A DNA stretch of 36,171 bases from CAZVRZ01 sp964629965. GTDB taxonomy: Bacteria; Chloroflexota; Anaerolineae; Anaerolineales; UBA4823. Below the pieces are notes generated by a model that worked only from the letters and a program-made list of their open reading frames with translations, had not been told where the DNA came from and ran no database searches. The stretch is from positions 1-36,171 of the forward strand of contig CAZVRZ010000044.1 of NCBI GenBank assembly GCA_964629965.1. The letters are read 5' to 3'. Below are positions 8,003 to 16,238 of the stretch, piece by piece; position 1 is the stretch's first letter; every line of letters starts with the position of its first letter. The translations under genes and the position numbers were made by a program.

Positions 8003-8986
8003 TCAATCAGTGAGTTCGGCTTCCAGGCACGCCGGCCCTCCGGGATGAGCCACCAGCACGCGCTGCACGCCCGGCAGCAGTTCCAGGCGCCGGGTTGTCT
8101 CTGGCGCAGATTGTGCCGGGCACAGCACGTGCACGTTCGGCCCGGCGTCGATGGTGTAGCACACCGGCCAGCCCTCCAGCCGCCAGCGGCGCACGGCCTG
8201 CATAACCGCCAGCGTCTCTGGCAGCCAATATAGCAGCGGCGGAGAGGAGGTCATCATCACCGCGTGCATCATGGTACTATCCAACTCGATAACCTCCGCC
8301 AGGGCCTCAAAGTCGCATTCGAGAATGGCCCGGCGGCACTGCTCCAGGCGAAGCGGAGCGGATTCCACCCGGGCGCTCTGCAGCGGGCTGGTGGAGGCCA
8401 GGCGATGGCCGAGGTACGAAGCCACCGGCTTGTGCTCTAGGGAGAGAATGACCACGCAGTCTGCCAGGTCCCAATGCCCGGCTGAAGCAACCGAAAAAGC
8501 ATATGATTCATCATCGGATTCCCCCGGACTCCACTCCACAAAGCCGCCCGGGATCGAGCGGCAGGCCGAGCCGGAGCCCAAGCGTGCCAGGCGGGAGAGT
8601 TGGGCTTCGTCATACTCCAAACTACTCGCCGCACAGGCTGCCAGCGCCAGGGCAGCAAAACCCGAGGCCGAAGAGGCAATCCCCGCGCCCGCTGGGAAGT
8701 TGTTTTCGCTGTCCACGCGGGCAAAACAGGCCAAACCCGCCCGCCGGCGCACGTGGTCGAGGAAGCCCGTCACGCGTTCGGTCGCCGATACCCCGCCAGG
8801 CTGGCCGTTCAGGGTAAAAACATCCGCTGGCAGGGATGGATCGAAGGCTAGCGCAGTGCGCGTGAACAATCCATCCAGGTTCATCGAGATCGAACCGTTG
8901 GCGGGAAGGTTGAGGCAATCGTTACGATTGCCCCAATATTTAATGAGGGCGATGTTGGCAAATGCTCGGGCAGTAGCGGCGGGCAT
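8003..8986 (-). CDS. mvaD: Diphosphomevalonate decarboxylase (GHMP kinase family)
   Basis: This enzyme converts mevalonate 5-diphosphate to isopentenyl diphosphate with ATP, the last step of the mevalonate pathway. The sequence has the typical start ATARAFANIALIKYWGNR, the substrate loop NLPANGSISMNLDG, the ATP loop PAGAGIASSASGFAALALA, the GSGSACRSIPGGFVEW segment and YTIDAGPNVHV, where Asp280 (numbered from the chosen start) is the expected catalytic residue. The ATG at 8986 is chosen because homology begins right after it; a start at 9040 would add 18 unconserved residues. Some Chloroflexota use a monophosphate-specific decarboxylase instead, and I cannot exclude that specificity by eye. 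No other mevalonate gene is in the window. Confidence 0.9.
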   Translation of the reverse strand: MPAATARAFANIALIKYWGNRNDCLNLPANGSISMNLDGLFTRTALAFDPSLPADVFTLNGQPGGVSATERVTGFLDHVRRRAGLACFARVDSENNFPAGAGIASSASGFAALALAACAASSLEYDEAQLSRLARLGSGSACRSIPGGFVEWSPGESDDESYAFSVASAGHWDLADCVVILSLEHKPVASYLGHRLASTSPLQSARVESAPLRLEQCRRAILECDFEALAEVIELDSTMMHAVMMTSSPPLLYWLPETLAVMQAVRRWRLEGWPVCYTIDAGPNVHVLCPAQSAPETTRRLELLPGVQRVLVAHPGGPACLEAELTD

Positions 8987-9087
8987 GGGGGCAGTGTACC
9001 ATACGAGCTGCGGAGCATGCAAGTCCGCACTTATACCCATCCATCAGACTCGTACCGCGCGCTGGGTGAGAGTGGAGGTGCGGGCAG

Positions 9088-9096
9088 TGGTATGAT
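9088..9096 (+). promoter_or_regulatory. Candidate extended -10 promoter for the Mop gene
   Basis: TGGTATGAT fits the extended -10 form TG-n-TATnAT. It lies 67 bases before the ATG at 9164, in the divergent gap between mvaD and the Mop gene. No clear -35 box is present. Confidence 0.3.
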
Positions 9097-9163
9097 CTGT
9101 GTTGAAACGTAATGGTAAAATTGAGTCATTCCATCCGACTCCAAACTTTTCCCGGAGGTGTCT

Positions 9164-9376
9164 ATGAAGTACGGTGCGCGTAACAATATCCAGGCCAAAG
9201 TTATATCCATCAAGAAAGGCGATGTGATGTCGCTGGTCAAGTTTGAGGTGGTTTTGCCCGCTGAGATGGCTTCTGTTCTGACCACCGAGTCGGCAGAAGA
9301 TCTCGATCTGAGGGTTGGCGACGAGGTGTCTTTGGTGATCAAGGCCATCCACGTCTTGCCTGTCAAAGAAGCCTGA
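9164..9376 (+). CDS. Molbindin-like protein (single TOBE/Mop domain)
   Basis: The 70-residue protein is one Mop/TOBE domain: SxRNxIxAKVxSIKKGDVMSLVKFEV-like first half and a DLDLRVGDEVSLVIKAIHV second half. Such molbindins bind molybdate or tungstate as oligomers in the cytoplasm, for storage or for sensing. The ATG at 9164 is chosen over the GTG at 9158 because GGAGG (9154-9158) sits five bases ahead of it. It is followed about 120 bases later by a DsrE/YedF-type gene with an equally strong ribosome site. No molybdate transporter or cofactor gene is next to it, so the physiological partner is unknown. Confidence 0.87.
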   Translation: MKYGARNNIQAKVISIKKGDVMSLVKFEVVLPAEMASVLTTESAEDLDLRVGDEVSLVIKAIHVLPVKEA

Positions 9377-9494
9377 GCGAAACGCGGCCAGGCTCCAGCA
9401 GAAGAATCGGGCCAAGAGCCCCTGTTCTCAACATGGCTCGAATTGGCGCTGGCGCTGATTCTGAGAGGTGTCAATCATTTTCCAGGAGGTGGAT

Positions 9495-9863
9495 ATGTCT
9501 GTTCCCAATTCTGAAAGCGAGGGTTTGTCTCAGGCGGTTCTTCTTGTTACGCGCAATGGCATGGGCGATGCCGAACCGGCCTTGCAGCAAAAACTGATCA
9601 CCACTTATTTCAAACTGCTGGATGAAAACAACCTTCTTCCGGCGGCGATCTGCTTTTACGCCAACGGGGTGTGCCTGGTGGTGGAAGGCTCGCCGGTGAT
9701 TGAAACCCTGAAATCGCTGGAGGCCAAGGGTGTGCACCTGGTGCTGTGCAGCACCTGCCTGGGCTACTATAACCTGACTGACCAGGTGCAGGTGGGCATT
9801 GTGGGCGGCATGACCGATATCCTCGAGGCTCAGCGCCGCGCGGGTAAGGTCATCTCTTTATAG
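9495..9863 (+). CDS. DsrE/YedF-family sulfur-relay-like protein
   Basis: This 122-residue protein matches the DsrE-type C-terminal domain of the selenium/sulfur protein YedF: AVLLVTRNGMGDAEPALQQK at the start, FYANGVCLVVEGSPVIETL in the middle, then HLVLCSTCLGYYNL, where a Cys pair occupies the family's conserved Cys region, and a final VGGMTDILEAQ. Full YedF has an N-terminal TusA-like domain of about 70 residues that is missing here, so it is a stand-alone DsrE domain. A role in carrying persulfide sulfur or selenium is the family expectation only. The ATG at 9495 follows AGGAGG (9484-9489) by five bases, better than the upstream in-frame ATG at 9468. It is probably co-transcribed with the Mop gene. 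Confidence 0.85.
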   Translation: MSVPNSESEGLSQAVLLVTRNGMGDAEPALQQKLITTYFKLLDENNLLPAAICFYANGVCLVVEGSPVIETLKSLEAKGVHLVLCSTCLGYYNLTDQVQVGIVGGMTDILEAQRRAGKVISL

Positions 9864-9970
9864 GCGCCTGTTTCCTCAGGCTGATTGGCGAAGGTGGGGT
9901 GATGCCAGACCCGAATTTTTCGGTGGGCGTTATAAGAGAACACGGTTGCTAGAAAATACCCACCCTCAAA

Positions 9971-10002
9971 CGAGAGAGCCTGCCGGTTGGCAGGCTCTCT
10001 CG
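9971..10002. terminator. Perfect 14-bp hairpin after the DsrE gene
   Basis: The arms CGAGAGAGCCTGCC (9971-9984) and GGCAGGCTCTCTCG (9989-10002) enclose the loop GGTT. The stem is very stable, but no T-run follows on the plus strand, so it could be a weak or factor-assisted terminator or an mRNA 3'-end stabiliser. It sits 108 bases after the DsrE stop and before the regulator promoter. Confidence 0.6.
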
Positions 10003-10178
10003 TCAGGGCTTACGCCGCCGCACCCGCCAGGCCGGTCATCGGCAGAATGGCCAGGCTGTTACTTTCGTCTCGTTCCAGAATGGCTTCCAACGGGTTGGCG
10101 CACACATACCATCCGTCTCAGCCAGGCTGCCATTGTCCAGCCGCAATGCGTCTTACGTAGCCGCGCTGGTGAGCATAG
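10003..10178. other. Gene-free stretch before the BTAD regulator
   Basis: The gap from 9864 to 10218 holds the hairpin at 9971-10002 and the candidate -10 box at 10179-10184. I see no coding sequence, tRNA or riboswitch in the remainder. Confidence 0.5.
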
Positions 10179-10184
10179 TATAAT
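10179..10184 (+). promoter_or_regulatory. Candidate -10 box (TATAAT) for the BTAD regulator
   Basis: A perfect TATAAT lies 34 bases before the ATG at 10219, which would give a leader of roughly 25-30 bases. No matching -35 box is seen, and no ribosome site precedes the ATG, so the start of this gene is less certain than most. Confidence 0.4.
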
Positions 10185-10218
10185 GCACCATGCAAAGGCC
10201 GCCTTAGTTTAAGACAAA

Positions 10219-12147
10219 ATGCACATTCCCGACGAAATTGCCAGGCTGATTGAAGAAAGCCGCGCACAAGAACGCAGCGGCAAGCTTGCTGCTGCCATTC
10301 AGCAGGCGCAGCAGGCACGCCGGTTAGCCATTTCCCAGGCACATTTAGAAGCCGAGGCCACTGCACTGAACATCCTGGCCTATTCTCATATTCGTTTAGG
10401 TCATTATGAACAGGCGCGGCAATTTTGCATATTGGCCCTGGAGCGCGCCGGGAGCGAATCTCAGGCCCGCGCCGAGGCGCTGCTCAACCTGGGTATCTGC
10501 GCCGGTGAGACCAATGACCTGGCCGCGCTGGAAAAATTGACCCTTCAGGCCGTTGACCTGAGCCGGCAGATTGGTTGCGACCGTGTCCTGGTGCGTGGTC
10601 TGCATGCATTATCGTGCGGGATCTATATGCCGCGCGGCCAGTTTGCCCTTTCGCTGGCAATGGACGAAGAGGCGCTGAATATCGCCCGCAGCCGAGACCT
10701 GGCAGAACTGGTCTGGGGGCCGCTGTTGACCATGACCTGGGTGCATTGGCAAAGCGGACAGCCACACCTGGCAGAGACCCGGCTGAGCGACCTGCAACAG
10801 GTGGTATCCCCCGGATCGTTAGGAGATGGTTACTGGCATTTCATCCACGCCAACCTGGCGCTAGAAGCAGGCGACGTGACGCGCGCCAGGGAACTATTTA
10901 CCAAGACATTCTCAATCGCCGAAGCCAATGGGATCTCCGAAAATCTTTACCTGGCGCGCTGGGGCATGTGCACCTTGAGCCGGGCACTGCAGGATGGCCC
11001 CACAGCCCTGGCCTGGGCGAACGAGGCCCTGGCAGTTGTGGAAAACAGCGGTTATCAACACTTGCAAGGCCAGGCTCTCATCGAACGCGCTCGGACGGAT
11101 TGGGCTTTGGGCAACCTGTCGGCTGCTGAGGAAGATTTACGCGCCGCCATTGAGCGCCTGGCTCCACAAAGGTACGATTTTGACCTTGCCACCGCCTTGC
11201 TGCTGCAAGCGGCGCTGCTGCGCCAGCAAAGCCGGCCCGAAGCCGCTGCGGCCTGGCGAGAGGCAGCCTTTCATTTAATCCAGGGTGGTTTCAGTCACCT
11301 GGTCGAACGCGAGCGAGCGCTTTCCTATCCTTTGATTGCGGCTGGCCTCAAAAGCCGAGAGCGCGCCCTCGCCGAAGCCAGCGCAGTTTTGCTCGAGCGC
11401 CTGCAGCGCATTCCCCCACCCGCCTTAATGATTGCCACGCTTGGCGGCTGGCAAGTGCGGGTGGGCAGGCGAGAAGTTGTAAGCCAATCTTTGCGCCAAC
11501 GCCGGTCAGGCGAGCTGCTGGGGCTGCTGCTCATCAGTCCAGGGCGCACGCTGTCGTTTGACCAGGTGAGCGAGGCCCTATGGCCCGATAAGGATCCTGT
11601 TGCTGCTCAGATCCTATTCCATCATGCCACCTCCACCCTGCGGCGAGTGCTGGAGCCCGACCTGCCCGACAAGTTCCCCTCCCGCTACTTGGAGGTCACC
11701 GAGGGCCAGGTAAGTCTGCAATTGCCGCCCGCCTCGATCATCGATTATGAAACCTTTGCTGCCCATTGCCGCCGTGAAGAATGGGCGCAGGCCCTGGCTT
11801 GCTATGGCGGAGAGTTCTTGCCGCAGTACCGCTATGCCGAGTGGGCTATTGCCCACTGGCAGTGGCTGACGCAATATTATCAACTCACTTTGCTGAAGAT
11901 GGCAGAAACATGGCTGGCAGAGGCCCGCCATGCAGAAGCCCTGGACGCCTGCCAGAAAATACTGGCTACCGAGCCATGGCAAGAACAGGCTGTGCTGTTG
12001 GGAATGCGCGCCTGCCTGGGCCTGGGCAATCGCTCTGGGGCTTTACGCCTGTACAAATCGCTGGAAAAACGGCTGCGAACTGAATTGGGGATTGAACCGC
12101 AGCCCGAGCTGCAATCTTTTTACCAGGCAATGATCTTGCCCCGTTGA
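10219..12147 (+). CDS. TPR-rich transcriptional regulator with C-terminal HTH-BTAD module
   Basis: The 642-residue cytoplasmic protein has about 390 residues of TPR-like helical repeats (for example AEALLNLGICAGETNDLAAL). Then comes a winged-helix DNA-binding domain (about 405-500: ATLGGWQVRV, then SGELLGLLLISPGRTLSFDQ and EALWPDKDP) and a bacterial transcriptional activation domain (about 505-642), ending ALRLYKSLEKRLRTELGIEP-like, the BTAD hallmark. In antibiotic regulators of the SARP type the HTH comes first; here it is last, behind the repeats, and no NTPase domain is present. It probably activates genes in response to a protein or ligand bound by the TPRs. The adjacent target candidate is the secreted beta-helix gene downstream. 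Confidence 0.87.
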   Translation: MHIPDEIARLIEESRAQERSGKLAAAIQQAQQARRLAISQAHLEAEATALNILAYSHIRLGHYEQARQFCILALERAGSESQARAEALLNLGICAGETNDLAALEKLTLQAVDLSRQIGCDRVLVRGLHALSCGIYMPRGQFALSLAMDEEALNIARSRDLAELVWGPLLTMTWVHWQSGQPHLAETRLSDLQQVVSPGSLGDGYWHFIHANLALEAGDVTRARELFTKTFSIAEANGISENLYLARWGMCTLSRALQDGPTALAWANEALAVVENSGYQHLQGQALIERARTDWALGNLSAAEEDLRAAIERLAPQRYDFDLATALLLQAALLRQQSRPEAAAAWREAAFHLIQGGFSHLVERERALSYPLIAAGLKSRERALAEASAVLLERLQRIPPPALMIATLGGWQVRVGRREVVSQSLRQRRSGELLGLLLISPGRTLSFDQVSEALWPDKDPVAAQILFHHATSTLRRVLEPDLPDKFPSRYLEVTEGQVSLQLPPASIIDYETFAAHCRREEWAQALACYGGEFLPQYRYAEWAIAHWQWLTQYYQLTLLKMAETWLAEARHAEALDACQKILATEPWQEQAVLLGMRACLGLGNRSGALRLYKSLEKRLRTELGIEPQPELQSFYQAMILPR

Positions 12148-12166
12148 CGCCTCTTGGGGCGTTTTT
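12147..12166 (+). terminator. Rho-independent terminator of the BTAD regulator
   Basis: ACGCC (12147-12151) pairs with GGCGT (12158-12162) around a six-base loop, and TTTTT ends at 12166. It begins at the last base of the stop codon. The stem is short but GC-rich, and the T-run is in the right place. Confidence 0.6.
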
Positions 12167-12182
12167 GGTAGTCTTGTGGCAG

Positions 12183-12210
12183 TTGCACCTGTCATAATGT
12201 GGGGTATATG
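12183..12210 (+). promoter_or_regulatory. Candidate promoter for the beta-helix protein gene
   Basis: TTGCAC (12183-12188) and TATATG (12205-12210) are spaced 16 bases apart, about 80 bases before the GTG start at 12292. Both boxes depart from consensus, so support is weak. Confidence 0.25.
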
Positions 12211-12291
12211 CGCGCCTCGCACCGGTAGGTTACGGCTATAGATAGACGCCAATCCTTTTGAAGTGCAATAGATCCATCTTAGGAGGACATC

Positions 12292-15200
12292 GTGAAAACA
12301 AAATCATCTCATTTGCTGTTGGCCCCATTTACTTTGTGCACAGGGCTGGCCCTGGCCCTGGGTCTTTTGTTCTGCTTACAGGGTTGGGGGGTTCGGGCCG
12401 CGCGGGCCGATACCATGGCCCAATCTGAACTGACTGTGTGCGCCAGCGGCTGTGATTTCAGCAGCGTGCAAGATGCTGAGAGCGCCGCCAACAGCGGCGA
12501 TGTGATCAAGATTGCAGCAGGTGTTTACACGGGTGTCCAGGCTATGGGCAGCACTGAGCAGATGGTGATGGTGACCAAGACCCTCACGCTGCGCGGCGGC
12601 TACAGTCCCGATTTCTCGACTTGGGACCCAGGCCTCTACACCACCACGCTCGACGCGCAAGGAGCGGGCCGAGTGATCTATGCCAGTGGAGAAATTACCG
12701 TCACACTGGATAGCTTACGCCTGGTCAACGGTTACCATACCAGCAGCGGCGCCGGTGTGTATGCTGCCGATGCCACGCTGCACATATCGAACAGCACCAT
12801 CGGCAACAATCGCCTGGCGCCCAACTTTTACGGCAATTACGGCGTTGGTTTATTCATCTCGAATGGATCTTTGCTGATGCAGGACAGCATCGTGCAGGAG
12901 AACGAACCCAACCCCGGTGGTGATTATTCCCATGATGGCGGCGGCATGTACGCCATTGCATCAACGATCGAGATCCGCAATTCTCAGTTCTTGAGCAATA
13001 CCGCCGCTTTTGAGGGTGGCTCTTGTGGGACAGGCGGCGCCATCCGCCTGGAAAACTGCACTACCCTGATCCAGGGCGTCACCTTCCGCAACAACGTGGC
13101 TACCAGTTGCAATAACGGCGGCGGCGGCATATGGACCCGCATCGGCTCCTTGCGCTTGCTGGACTCGACCTTTGAGAGCAACACCAACGGCGGGGCAGTG
13201 GTACATACCCCCGGCGTCCTGATCGATGGCAACACGTTTGCCGGCAACATCGGGAATGGCCTGGTGGTTGCCTCGTGGGGCGAACCGATCGTTAACATCT
13301 CTGTCACCCACAACATACTGCAGAACAATACGGCCACTGGCTTGCTGGTCACCGCCTCCGCGGTGAGCATGATCGTAGAAGACAACGATTTCATCGGCAA
13401 CGGCAAAGGTGGTTTGAAGCTCCAAGCCAAGTCGGATACGGGCGCGGCGACCGCAGTGAGTGTGCGCGACAACCTGTTCGAGGGCAACACCACCCCTGAC
13501 AGCGGCGGTGGCGCTTATCTCACCGGCGCGGTGGATGTGCTCTTCAATCGTTTTATCAGCAATCATGCAGATGGCAAAGGCGGCGGCGTGTACCAGAATG
13601 AATACTGTTCGGATGGGTACAGCAGCTACACCTGTAAGGATAACGCCAGCGCCGTGTACGATGGCAACCTATTTCGGGGCAATTCGTCCGTCGAGGGCGG
13701 CGGGCTGTATTCTATTCCAAGATACAGCGCCAACCTGCAGATTGCCTATCGGAACATGGTATTCCTGGAGAACACCGTCACAGGCACGGGCAGCGCTCTG
13801 TACTTCTACCGCTATAATTCCTCTGCCACACCCTTTGAACACCTGACCGTGGCTAATAACACCGGCGGCGATGGCGCCATGATCTACCACATGATGGGCA
13901 ACGCCTTCTATACCAACACCATCTTATGTGATGGAACGATTGGCATTGTGCGGCGGAACGATAACGTCACCCTGGATCATGTGCTGCGATATAACGTGCT
14001 CACGCCAACTTTGAATACCAGCTCGTGGGGGCTTACCGACCTGGCGCCCATCAGCGGGGCGCCCGCCTTCGCGAATGATGGATATCACCTCACTGCCGTC
14101 TCGGCCGCGGTGGATGCAGGTGCGGCGACAAATGTGATCCACGATATCGACGGGCAGCCGCGCCCGCTGGGCACGGCGCCTGACGTGGGTGCGGACGAAA
14201 GCCCGTATTCGGCGGGCGGCAGCGGGATGCAGATCTCGAAATTGGCGAGTGAGCCGGAGTGGAAAGTTTATTATGTGGGTACGAACGTGCCTCCATCCAC
14301 GTATCTGCAGCAAGAGTACCTGATCCCCTTCTCTTACCTCGCCCCCAGCAGCGCCCCGCTGGTCAGCTCTTACGCCATTCAAGATGTCTTCCCCGCAAAC
14401 CTGGACCTGGTCTCCGTTTCTAGCCCGCAAGGAATGACGCATTCCCAGGACGGTGCAACGCTTGGATGGAAGTCTCAAGCCCCGCTTGCCCCGGGTGGTT
14501 GGGACTGGATTGGCCTCACCGGACGCTCGGATACTGCCGCGGGCGGCGAAATGATCGTCAACACCGGGCAGATGAGTTACACGCTGGCAAACGGCAACTC
14601 GGCAACGCTGCCCATCTCGGCGACCACCGAAGTGCCTGAGCGGCCCGTCTTCCCACCGCTATTCATCAACCCCCTGGAGGGCGAAATGTGCCTGGGGCCG
14701 GGCAACAGCCTCGAAGCTTACGGCCTGGCTGGCGTGGGCATGGTTGTACGCATCTACGAGGATGGCGAGTTCAAAGCCCAGACCACCGCTGGCGACACTG
14801 GTGAATTCAACATCACCTGGACTTCAGCCCTGACAGAAAGCCATGCTGCCGTCAACCTGACCGCAATCGCCTGCGAACCGGTCGTTGGTGGATCATGCAG
14901 CGCGCCTTCCGATTCCGTAAGCATTGCGTATCCAGAAGCCGACTGGTGTCCGCAGCGTTCCTACTGGGAAGGGGATGTCTTCGATAAGCACTACACGTTC
15001 TCCTTCCGCAACGACCAGGGCCGCTATGCCACCAACGACTTCTACCTGCCCGGCGTGTTTGGTTTCTTGAACACCCAAATTCATTTGTATTCATGCTGTA
15101 AGCACGATACGATCAATCCCTTCAAGGTAAAAGCAGATGGGGTGACCTATGACGATCCGGCGGGGCACGAGGGTCGCATTTGGACTTTTAACATCGGTTC

Positions 15201-15969
15201 TGCCCACGATGTGATCGTCGAATCGCAGTGTTATGGTGTGGGCGGGGCAGAAGGCGAACCCCATACCAATAGCGGTGAGGTGCTCATCGACCCGGATGGG
15301 TTTGTATTCAACAGCACCCTGGGCGGGAGCTACGACTCCGTCACGGGAATGTTTGCCCCAGAGCAAGCCGTGCCTGGGATCACCGTGACGGCGTATGTCT
15401 CAGTGCCAGAATGGGGCGGTTGGTTCCCGTGGCCGGCGCACCTGTACCAAAACCAGGTCAACCCGCAGGTGACCGGCAGTGATGGCTATTTTGCCTTCTT
15501 TACCCCACCCGGACATTATTATCTTCAGGCCTCTGGGGCAGGCGGCTACCAGGCCTGGCGCAGCCCAGTGATTGAGGTGATCACGCAGATCGTTCACGTC
15601 AACATCCCCCTGACCCTCTGGGCGGCAGATGAAGACTACACCATCGATGTTACCCCGCAGGAGATCAGCCAGCCTACCATCAGCATACCGCCAGGCAGCC
15701 GGGTGGTATGGAATTCCTTACTAGGGAAGGGGGCAAGCGTGGATGACTGGAGCCAGGCTCAAGAAAATCCGCTGCTCAGGCTCGCCTCGCTGATCGACCC
15801 GTTCACACACGGATGGGGCTGGGATAGCGGCATGCTGAGCCCCGGGCAAAGCTACACGCGGCTGTTCATCCGCCCTGGCACCTACACCTACACGGATGGA
15901 TATGGGCACCAGGGAGAGATCAAGGTCGAACCTTATTATCGCGTGCTGCTGCCTATCGTGATCCGATGA
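12292..15969 (+). CDS. Large secreted beta-helix surface protein
   Basis: This 1225-residue exported protein begins with a signal peptide (about 1-40). Residues 45-640 form a right-handed parallel beta-helix with repeated N-N/S-x-F and GGGxY rungs (DSTFESNTNGGAVVHTP, SGGGAYLTGAVDVLFNRFIS), ending in DIDGQPRPLGTAPDVGADE, the hallmark of the choice-of-anchor Q type. After this come a beta-sandwich resembling conserved-repeat DUF11 domains, an Ig-like region with several Cys, a carboxypeptidase-regulatory or SpaA-like domain (VPGITVTAYV, then SDGYFAFFTPPGHYYLQASG) and a cupredoxin-like domain (IPPGSRVVWNS, PGTYTYTDGYGHQGEI) lacking the copper Cys. The last residues, YYRVLLPIVIR, recall tails of Chloroflexota secreted proteins. 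AGGAGG at 12281 lies five bases before the GTG. Carbohydrate binding or adhesion is likely; no catalytic residues were identified. Confidence 0.87.
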   Translation: MKTKSSHLLLAPFTLCTGLALALGLLFCLQGWGVRAARADTMAQSELTVCASGCDFSSVQDAESAANSGDVIKIAAGVYTGVQAMGSTEQMVMVTKTLTLRGGYSPDFSTWDPGLYTTTLDAQGAGRVIYASGEITVTLDSLRLVNGYHTSSGAGVYAADATLHISNSTIGNNRLAPNFYGNYGVGLFISNGSLLMQDSIVQENEPNPGGDYSHDGGGMYAIASTIEIRNSQFLSNTAAFEGGSCGTGGAIRLENCTTLIQGVTFRNNVATSCNNGGGGIWTRIGSLRLLDSTFESNTNGGAVVHTPGVLIDGNTFAGNIGNGLVVASWGEPIVNISVTHNILQNNTATGLLVTASAVSMIVEDNDFIGNGKGGLKLQAKSDTGAATAVSVRDNLFEGNTTPDSGGGAYLTGAVDVLFNRFISNHADGKGGGVYQNEYCSDGYSSYTCKDNASAVYDGNLFRGNSSVEGGGLYSIPRYSANLQIAYRNMVFLENTVTGTGSALYFYRYNSSATPFEHLTVANNTGGDGAMIYHMMGNAFYTNTILCDGTIGIVRRNDNVTLDHVLRYNVLTPTLNTSSWGLTDLAPISGAPAFANDGYHLTAVSAAVDAGAATNVIHDIDGQPRPLGTAPDVGADESPYSAGGSGMQISKLASEPEWKVYYVGTNVPPSTYLQQEYLIPFSYLAPSSAPLVSSYAIQDVFPANLDLVSVSSPQGMTHSQDGATLGWKSQAPLAPGGWDWIGLTGRSDTAAGGEMIVNTGQMSYTLANGNSATLPISATTEVPERPVFPPLFINPLEGEMCLGPGNSLEAYGLAGVGMVVRIYEDGEFKAQTTAGDTGEFNITWTSALTESHAAVNLTAIACEPVVGGSCSAPSDSVSIAYPEADWCPQRSYWEGDVFDKHYTFSFRNDQGRYATNDFYLPGVFGFLNTQIHLYSCCKHDTINPFKVKADGVTYDDPAGHEGRIWTFNIGSAHDVIVESQCYGVGGAEGEPHTNSGEVLIDPDGFVFNSTLGGSYDSVTGMFAPEQAVPGITVTAYVSVPEWGGWFPWPAHLYQNQVNPQVTGSDGYFAFFTPPGHYYLQASGAGGYQAWRSPVIEVITQIVHVNIPLTLWAADEDYTIDVTPQEISQPTISIPPGSRVVWNSLLGKGASVDDWSQAQENPLLRLASLIDPFTHGWGWDSGMLSPGQSYTRLFIRPGTYTYTDGYGHQGEIKVEPYYRVLLPIVIR

Positions 15970-15986
15970 CCAACCATTAAAAAATT

Positions 15987-16202
15987 ATGCGCACAATTCA
16001 AACCTTTATCTTGCGGCTTTTGGTGGATGCCAGCCATCTTGAAGGCATGCGTGGCGCTTTACAGGCCATGGATGAGCAGAAACAAACCCTGCCGTTTCGC
16101 AATGAAACGGAGTTGATCGCAGTGATCAGGCAGCTAAGCGCTGAGCAGTGCGAGGACAATCCTGGACTCAACGATGATGAAATGGCTGGGAAAAAATATT
16201 GA
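15987..16202 (+). CDS. Small protein of unknown function (71 aa)
   Basis: I do not recognise the family. The 71 residues start MRTIQTFILRLLVDASH, contain GMRGALQAMDEQKQTLPF and end in an acidic and lysine-rich tail. No signal peptide, metal site or membrane helix is convincing. The central pattern (hydrophobic strand, then RGALQAM, then PFRNETELIAVIRQL) looks like a compact folded domain and recalls small ORFs seen in related genomes. It starts 17 bases after the beta-helix gene with no clear ribosome site, so it may depend on read-through translation. Coding status is likely but not certain. Confidence 0.55.
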   Translation: MRTIQTFILRLLVDASHLEGMRGALQAMDEQKQTLPFRNETELIAVIRQLSAEQCEDNPGLNDDEMAGKKY

Positions 16203-16211
16203 TCACGTTGA

Positions 16212-16238
16212 AACGGTCCGATCGAAAGATGGGCCGTT
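16212..16238. terminator. Possible bidirectional terminator hairpin between convergent genes
   Basis: AACGGTCC (16212-16219) pairs with GGGCCGTT (16231-16238), with one G-U pair, around an 11-base loop. It lies between the stops of the 71-residue gene and the minus-strand membrane protein gene, where a shared terminator is expected. The T-run is short on both strands. Confidence 0.4.

Noticed and set aside
12700..14100. Recurrent short GGCGGC and AACACC patterns, considered as a DNA repeat array or CRISPR-like structure.
   Set aside because: Spacing and sequence vary and follow the Gly- and Asn-rich rungs of the encoded beta-helix.
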